From JAFGFG01 sp964442905 (GTDB lineage: Archaea > Aenigmatarchaeota > Aenigmatarchaeia > QMZP01 > JAFGSV01): a DNA stretch of 26,433 bases. How positions within the stretch are numbered: the first letter of the stretch is position 1; each line of letters opens with the position of its first letter. Shown piece after piece: positions 22,880 to 26,433 of the stretch. Made by a program: the position numbers and the translations under genes. Under the pieces are notes generated by a model. The model had not been told where the DNA came from. It was given only the letters and a program-made list of their open reading frames with translations, and did not search any database. The stretch lies in the NCBI GenBank assembly GCA_964442905.1, contig CAYUBD010000011.1, positions 1 through 26,433 on the forward strand, written 5' to 3'.

Positions 22880-23161
22880 CTACCATTTTTCCTGCTTCTT
22901 CTTTATCCTGTCTTCCGGCCTGGCGACCAGGATGGAACCCTTCACGCTGACCCACTTTTTAGAATCAGGCAGCATGAAGCTGAAAACACACTGATCCTTG
23001 ACGAAGTCCCTGTCGTTGTCTTCAGTGTCTATGGTGAGTGTGTTCCTCGTCTCGTCTATGACCCTGCCTTCGATACCAATAATCTCTTTATCTGAAGAAC
23101 CGGCAATCCTGACTTTAAGGCCTATAAGTTCGTGTCTTACGATATTTTCAGGCGTTATCAT
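22880..23161 (-). CDS. rnp1: Ribonuclease P protein component 1 (Rpp29/Pop4)
   Basis: 93 residues, the Sm-like barrel subunit of archaeal RNase P, which trims tRNA 5' leaders. ITPENIVRHELIGLKVRI is the characteristic start, followed by GIEGRVIDETRNTLTID and a closing KGSILVARPEDRIKK. Length is typical. In many archaea this gene sits after L29 and aIF1, as here. A TATA box (TTTAAATA on the minus strand, 23181-23188) in the 32-bp gap after aIF1 suggests its own promoter. Confidence 0.93.
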   Translation of the reverse strand: MITPENIVRHELIGLKVRIAGSSDKEIIGIEGRVIDETRNTLTIDTEDNDRDFVKDQCVFSFMLPDSKKWVSVKGSILVARPEDRIKKKQEKW

Positions 23162-23180
23162 ATGCTATGTTTGGCCGCAG

Positions 23181-23188
23181 TATTTAAA
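23181..23188 (-). promoter_or_regulatory. TATA-like element of rnp1
   Basis: TTTAAATA on the minus strand, centred about 24 bp before the rnp1 ATG at 23161, inside the short gap behind the aIF1 gene. Confidence 0.5.
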
Positions 23189-23193
23189 CAGTT

Positions 23194-23505
23194 TCAGTCT
23201 ATGTCTATTTTTTCCGCAGGGAATCCCAACTTGACAAGCACGTCTTTCATCCTTCGTTTGTGGTCACCCTGCAGCTCGACCGTCTTGTTCTTGTATGTGC
23301 CACCGCAGGCGAACTGTCTTTTGAGTTCCTTGAGAACGTTCTTTATGTCGACATCACCGCTTATACCTTCGATGACGGTGACTTTCTTCCTGAAACGCTT
23401 TTCGGTTATCGAGACTTTTATCTTTTCTTCCTCACGTGCCATCGTCTCGCAGATACAAAGATCCGTTGGCAAACCACACTTTTGGCAAACTCCGCTTTCG
23501 CTCAT
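23194..23505 (-). CDS. Translation initiation factor aIF1 (SUI1 family)
   Basis: 103 residues. An N-terminal zinc-binding CxxC...CxC pattern (Cys7, Cys10, Cys17, Cys19) precedes the SUI1 fold: KRFRKKVTVIEGI, then KNVLKELKRQFACGGTYK and VELQGDHKRRMKDVLVKLGF. It binds the 30S subunit near the P site and keeps start selection accurate. Its ATG overlaps the L29 stop (ATGA), so translation is coupled. Confidence 0.95.
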   Translation of the reverse strand: MSESGVCQKCGLPTDLCICETMAREEEKIKVSITEKRFRKKVTVIEGISGDVDIKNVLKELKRQFACGGTYKNKTVELQGDHKRRMKDVLVKLGFPAEKIDID

Positions 23506-23702
23506 GCACCCTTTTCCTTTTTTATCGTTAAAATCCTGGCGATGGCCCTTTTCATATCCCTCATCTTACCAGGAGAAGAAACAGGAGCTCCTATGGCGAT
23601 ATTAGCTTTCTCCTTTGCGACTTCAAGCCTGAGTTCCTGGGCTCTTTTCTCAAGCTCTTCCCTTCCGAGTTTTCTAGCATCGCGCGATTTTAATACAGCC
23701 AT
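23502..23702 (-). CDS. rpl29: 50S ribosomal protein L29
   Basis: 66 residues, the two-helix hairpin protein near the exit of the peptide tunnel. SRDARKLGREELEKRAQELRLEVAKEKA and NIAIGAPVSSPGKMRDMKRAIARI are typical archaeal L29. It lies 14 bp after S3 and overlaps aIF1 by 4 bp. Confidence 0.95.
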   Translation of the reverse strand: MAVLKSRDARKLGREELEKRAQELRLEVAKEKANIAIGAPVSSPGKMRDMKRAIARILTIKKEKGA

Positions 23703-23716
23703 TTTTCTTGACCTGC

Positions 23717-24496
23717 TTATTTCTTGGATTTGACTCTTTTATGCTTTTCTTTCCTTTCTTCGGCTTTTGACGCTTCTTCATGTTCAGCCGGTTCATCATC
23801 ATCGTCAGAATAATCGAAATCAAGGCTACCTTCTTCAGTTACGGTATCACGGCCCGTCCTGTCTTCGCCTTTCTTAGCAACATGCACTGATTCCTGCTTA
23901 GCCTTCTCATCTTTGACCAGTTCTCCGGTTATGTCCCTGAACTCCTTCATTATCTTGACCCTTATGCCGATTTTACCCGGCTTCGTGATCGCTTCCTCGA
24001 AACCGTAGTCGACGAGTTCCTCTGCGCTGTTCCCGCAGTGCTTCAGGTACCCATCCGAGAATTTGCCTACCCTTCCCTTGCTGCCGCCAAGCTTACCGCT
24101 TATGACAATCTCGGTTCCTATGGCACCTGCTTCCATCACCCTCTTCAGGGACATGTTGCCTGTCTTCTTGTAGTTGAATCCCCTCTCGAGTGAGGACTTT
24201 ATCTGCTTAGCCACTGTCTTTGCATCAAGGCTCGGGTTGGCTATGGACTTGACATCAAGCTGCGGGTTGTCCAGCTCGAACTTGGTCTTGAGCAGTTCGC
24301 TCATCTTGTTTATTGTGCTGCCGCCCCTTCCTATGACCCTGCCTGGCTTGTGCGTGTAAACGACCACCTTTATGCCTAGCGGTGTTCTCTGCAGTTCTAT
24401 GTCTGAATAATCCGTTGACGGGAAGTTGCTTCGTATAAACTTGTCTATGGACACTTCCCTTATGCTCTGTTTGATGAAATACTTACTGAACGACAT
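23717..24496 (-). CDS. rps3: 30S ribosomal protein S3, with long charged tail
   Basis: About 259 residues. An N-terminal KH domain with the GRVIGRGGSTI loop, then the S3 C-terminal domain (GAIGTEIVISGKLGGSKGR). Residues about 190-259 form an extra low-complexity tail, first acidic (DYSDDDDEPAEHEE), then basic (KEKHKRVKSKK). The ATG at 24496 is chosen over GTG 24505 because AAGTGAT sits 5 bp before it, a match to the 16S 3' end, and the same arrangement precedes L22. It contacts mRNA at the entry channel of the small subunit. Confidence 0.95.
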   Translation of the reverse strand: MSFSKYFIKQSIREVSIDKFIRSNFPSTDYSDIELQRTPLGIKVVVYTHKPGRVIGRGGSTINKMSELLKTKFELDNPQLDVKSIANPSLDAKTVAKQIKSSLERGFNYKKTGNMSLKRVMEAGAIGTEIVISGKLGGSKGRVGKFSDGYLKHCGNSAEELVDYGFEEAITKPGKIGIRVKIMKEFRDITGELVKDEKAKQESVHVAKKGEDRTGRDTVTEEGSLDFDYSDDDDEPAEHEEASKAEERKEKHKRVKSKK

Positions 24497-24501
24497 AACA
24501 A

Positions 24502-24885
24502 TCACTTCTGCTGCAGGACCACCTGTATGTTAGTGACCTTTCTCTGCTGTCTCCTCATCTTGAATCTCCTGGGCCTCATGAACCTGAAGCCCTTATGCGC
24601 TGAAACGTTAACTATGAGCCTTTCCGCATCGAGCCCCTTGAACTCCGCGTTGTTCTCTCCGGACTTGAGAAGCTCGAGTATCTCCCCGGAAGCCTTCGTG
24701 TAGTGCTTGCCGTCGATGTTCTGCTCCTCCGAAAGAAGCCTTTCCAGCAGCGCCTTTGCTTTAGGTAAGGACTTCCCTGCTATCTTACTGCAGAGTATCT
24801 TGCTGTCCTTGCCCGATATCCTCAGTCCGCTGCCATATACCTTCACTGTGTTCTTCTTCAGTGGATTCAGGGCGTATTTTAACAT
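24502..24885 (-). CDS. rpl22: 50S ribosomal protein L22
   Basis: About 128 residues lining the exit tunnel. SGLRISGKDSKILCSKIAGKSLPKAKALLERLL is the family start, and KGFRFMRPRRFKMRRQQRKVTNIQVVL the basic C-terminal hairpin. Starts at ATG 24885 (MLKYALNP); an in-frame ATG at 24891 and GTG at 24894 exist, but AAGTGAT lies 4-5 bp before 24885 exactly as before the S3 ATG. Between S19 and S3, as in most archaea. Confidence 0.94.
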   Translation of the reverse strand: MLKYALNPLKKNTVKVYGSGLRISGKDSKILCSKIAGKSLPKAKALLERLLSEEQNIDGKHYTKASGEILELLKSGENNAEFKGLDAERLIVNVSAHKGFRFMRPRRFKMRRQQRKVTNIQVVLQQK

Positions 24886-24894
24886 AAACATCAC

Positions 24895-25275
24895 TTACTT
24901 CAGCGGAACGAACTTGGATGATTTCGTGGCACCGAAACCGGGTGCGGAGTGCTTTATCTGCCTTCGTGTCATAACGAACTCACCCAGCCTCTGTCCAAGC
25001 ATATAATCCTTTATATCGAGAACGACGAACTCCTTTCCGCTGTAGACGCCTATCTTTTTTCCCAGCATCTCGGGGATGATTATCATCTCTCTCGAATGCG
25101 TCTTGTGGAACTTATTCGGATTCTTCCTTATTCCCTCAAGCAGCCTCTTCTGTGCAGGGGGAAGTCCTCTTTTGAGAGACCTTCGTGCCCTGCTCTTGAT
25201 AAGCTTGCTGAACTCATCCAGGCTGAGCTTCTCAATCTCTTCTTCGCTCTTTCCCCTGTACGTGAATTTTGCCAT
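24895..25275 (-). CDS. rps19: 30S ribosomal protein S19
   Basis: About 126 residues of the archaeal long form. MAKFTYRGKSEEEIEKLS begins it, and KTHSREMIIIPEMLGKKIGVYSGKEFV and HSAPGFGATKSSKFVPLK are signatures. ATG 25275 gives the usual MAKF start; TTG 25284 would add three residues. A TATTTATATT box (25292-25302 read on the minus strand) about 22 bp upstream may be an internal promoter. Confidence 0.95.
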   Translation of the reverse strand: MAKFTYRGKSEEEIEKLSLDEFSKLIKSRARRSLKRGLPPAQKRLLEGIRKNPNKFHKTHSREMIIIPEMLGKKIGVYSGKEFVVLDIKDYMLGQRLGEFVMTRRQIKHSAPGFGATKSSKFVPLK

Positions 25276-25304
25276 ATTAATCAATCTTCGGTTAATATAA
25301 ATAC

Positions 25305-25976
25305 TTACCGCTTCTTCCTCCCTGTTCTCTTCGACGCTACTGTACCGACCTTCCTTCCCGGAGGTGCGTTCCCTGATACGGTCTTGGGCTTGTTGACGCC
25401 GCTGTACGCACCACCGAACGGATGGTCAACCGCGTTCATCGCGTTTGCGGAGGTGATCGGATAAAGCTTGCCCTTCCTGTGCATGGCTATCCACTTGTTT
25501 CCTGCCTTGACCCAGGGCTTGTCTCCTCTCCCTGCACCGGCCGGAACGCCGACAATCGCCCTGCACTTGGAATTGAATACCCGTGTTTTCTTGCTTGGGA
25601 ACTGAACCGTGCAGCTCTTGTTGTCTTTTGAAACTATGAAAGCGGAAGAGCCGCCTGACCTGCAGAAGACCGGTCCGGTGTTCGGAGCGCTCTCTATGGC
25701 GAATATCGGCTTTGATTCCGGTATGCCGGAAAGCGGCATCACGACTCCGTCAAGGGTGTCATTGACTGACATGCCTTCCCTTGCGGGGATGTATCCCCTG
25801 CTCCCGTCTTCGTATTCGATGAGGGCTACAGGCGTTATCCTTCCTAAGTCATGTTTTATGTCTTTCACGACGCCATTGGAATCATTAAATTCCAGCTTGA
25901 ACTTGAAGTTGGCTTTCCTAATCCTGTAAGTGGAAGTCCCCCTTCCTCTCCTCTGCTGGATTATCCTCTTACCCAC
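25305..25976 (-). CDS. rpl2: 50S ribosomal protein L2
   Basis: 223 residues, needed for peptidyl-transferase function and subunit joining. MGKRIIQQRRGRGTSTYR is the archaeal start, and HPFGGAYSGVNKPKTVSGNAPPGRKVG the conserved C-terminal region with the catalytic-zone His (MNAVDHPFGG). The start is GTG at 25976, preceded by AGGTGG 9 bp upstream; an out-of-frame ATG just before it opens only a four-codon frame. It is somewhat short but complete. Confidence 0.95.
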   Translation of the reverse strand: MGKRIIQQRRGRGTSTYRIRKANFKFKLEFNDSNGVVKDIKHDLGRITPVALIEYEDGSRGYIPAREGMSVNDTLDGVVMPLSGIPESKPIFAIESAPNTGPVFCRSGGSSAFIVSKDNKSCTVQFPSKKTRVFNSKCRAIVGVPAGAGRGDKPWVKAGNKWIAMHRKGKLYPITSANAMNAVDHPFGGAYSGVNKPKTVSGNAPPGRKVGTVASKRTGRKKR

Positions 25977-25986
25977 TCATACCACC

Positions 25987-26376
25987 TTAAACCATACCCA
26001 ATCTGGATGCTATCTCGCTTGCCTGCGAGTCCGGGCTTAACTTAGCATAAGCCTTCTTGACGCCCTTGGGTGTAACCTCTGTCTGCACCTTCAGCACCCT
26101 GACATCAAAAAGGTTCTCTATGGCTTCCTTTATGTCCTTCTTGGAAGCAGTCCTTCTGACAATAAATGTGAGCTTGTTATCGAATTCCACCATGTTCATG
26201 CTTTTTTCTGCGAGGTGCGGATAAACAATGACCTTCCATGGGTCCTTTCCCTTTTTCATCTTAGACTTGACGCTGTCAGTCTTTGCCGTAGAAGCCGTTT
26301 TTTCTACTTTTGTCTCTCTCTTTTCTGCGGCTTTTACGGCACCTTTCTTCTCTTCATTGGGTACCTTTTTTGCCAT
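25987..26376 (-). CDS. rpl23: 50S ribosomal protein L23, with N-terminal extension
   Basis: 129 residues, at the tunnel exit where SRP and other factors dock. The first ~45 residues are a Lys/Glu/Ala/Thr-rich extension; the core begins PWKVIVYPHLAEKSMNMVEFDNKLTFIVRR and continues DIKEAIENLFDVRVLKVQTEVTPKGVKKAYAKL. A CAGGT sequence 6 bp before the ATG fits a ribosome site. The preceding 57 bp to the window edge do not show a clear L4 end in any frame. Confidence 0.94.
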   Translation of the reverse strand: MAKKVPNEEKKGAVKAAEKRETKVEKTASTAKTDSVKSKMKKGKDPWKVIVYPHLAEKSMNMVEFDNKLTFIVRRTASKKDIKEAIENLFDVRVLKVQTEVTPKGVKKAYAKLSPDSQASEIASRLGMV

Positions 26377-26433
26377 ATTGTTACCTGTTAAACTATATGG
26401 TTATTCCTTATCATTATAGGAGAAGGTATTTAT

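Noticed and set aside
26377..26433. C-terminus of ribosomal protein L4 upstream of L23
   Set aside because: L4 is expected here, but each minus-strand frame has an early stop and no stretch resembles an L4 end, so I do not call it.

Overview
The window is archaeal chromosome. The evidence is an archaeal-order ribosomal protein cluster that includes aIF1 and the RNase P subunit Rpp29, archaeal-type GluRS and ValRS, a presenilin-type protease, prepilin-like class III signal peptides, a tRNA interrupted by bulge-helix-bulge (BHB) introns, and TATA elements about 25-30 bp before many start codons. The secreted TSP1-like and tail-fibre-like proteins, the wHTH gene and the small membrane/coiled-coil proteins remind me of DPANN genomes. 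No rRNA is present, so that placement is a lean only.

Left part (1-13,030): the tail of an unidentified gene; GluRS; a divergent pair of membrane/coiled-coil proteins sharing one palindromic promoter; a presenilin homologue; ValRS; a small membrane protein; a helical protein; a TRAM-like domain protein. A surface cluster follows at 8,335-13,028: a very large von Willebrand A (vWA) protein with a pilin-like N-terminus, a membrane-anchored Cys-containing protein, and a second pilin-like protein. They probably assemble on the cell surface.

Middle (13,076-19,064): a tRNA-Glu(TTC) gene with two introns, one in the D-loop and one at 37/38. Directly behind it begins a more AT-rich, mosaic region. 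It holds an MNT nucleotidyltransferase/HEPN toxin-antitoxin-like pair whose HEPN gene carries an apparent one-base insertion, an untranslated-looking stretch with a degenerate copy of the tRNA 3' end, a possible ribbon-helix-helix (RHH) gene behind clustered palindromes, two short tandem-repeat arrays, and a four-gene run. That run is a wHTH regulator, a secreted fibre-like protein, a surface TSP1-like/TM/cytoplasmic RecA-like fusion, and a PAS-PAS protein with no kinase. It could be a surface-sensing or adhesion module controlled by a repeat-flanked regulator, and is the best candidate here for something undescribed. The function is inference.

Right part (19,124-26,433): a zinc-ribbon/TrmO-like protein, a large UPF0182 membrane protein, and, on the minus strand, L23-L2-S19-L22-S3-L29-aIF1-Rpp29-NUDIX. 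The usual continuation after Rpp29 (S17, L14 and so on) is absent, so the cluster is broken here.
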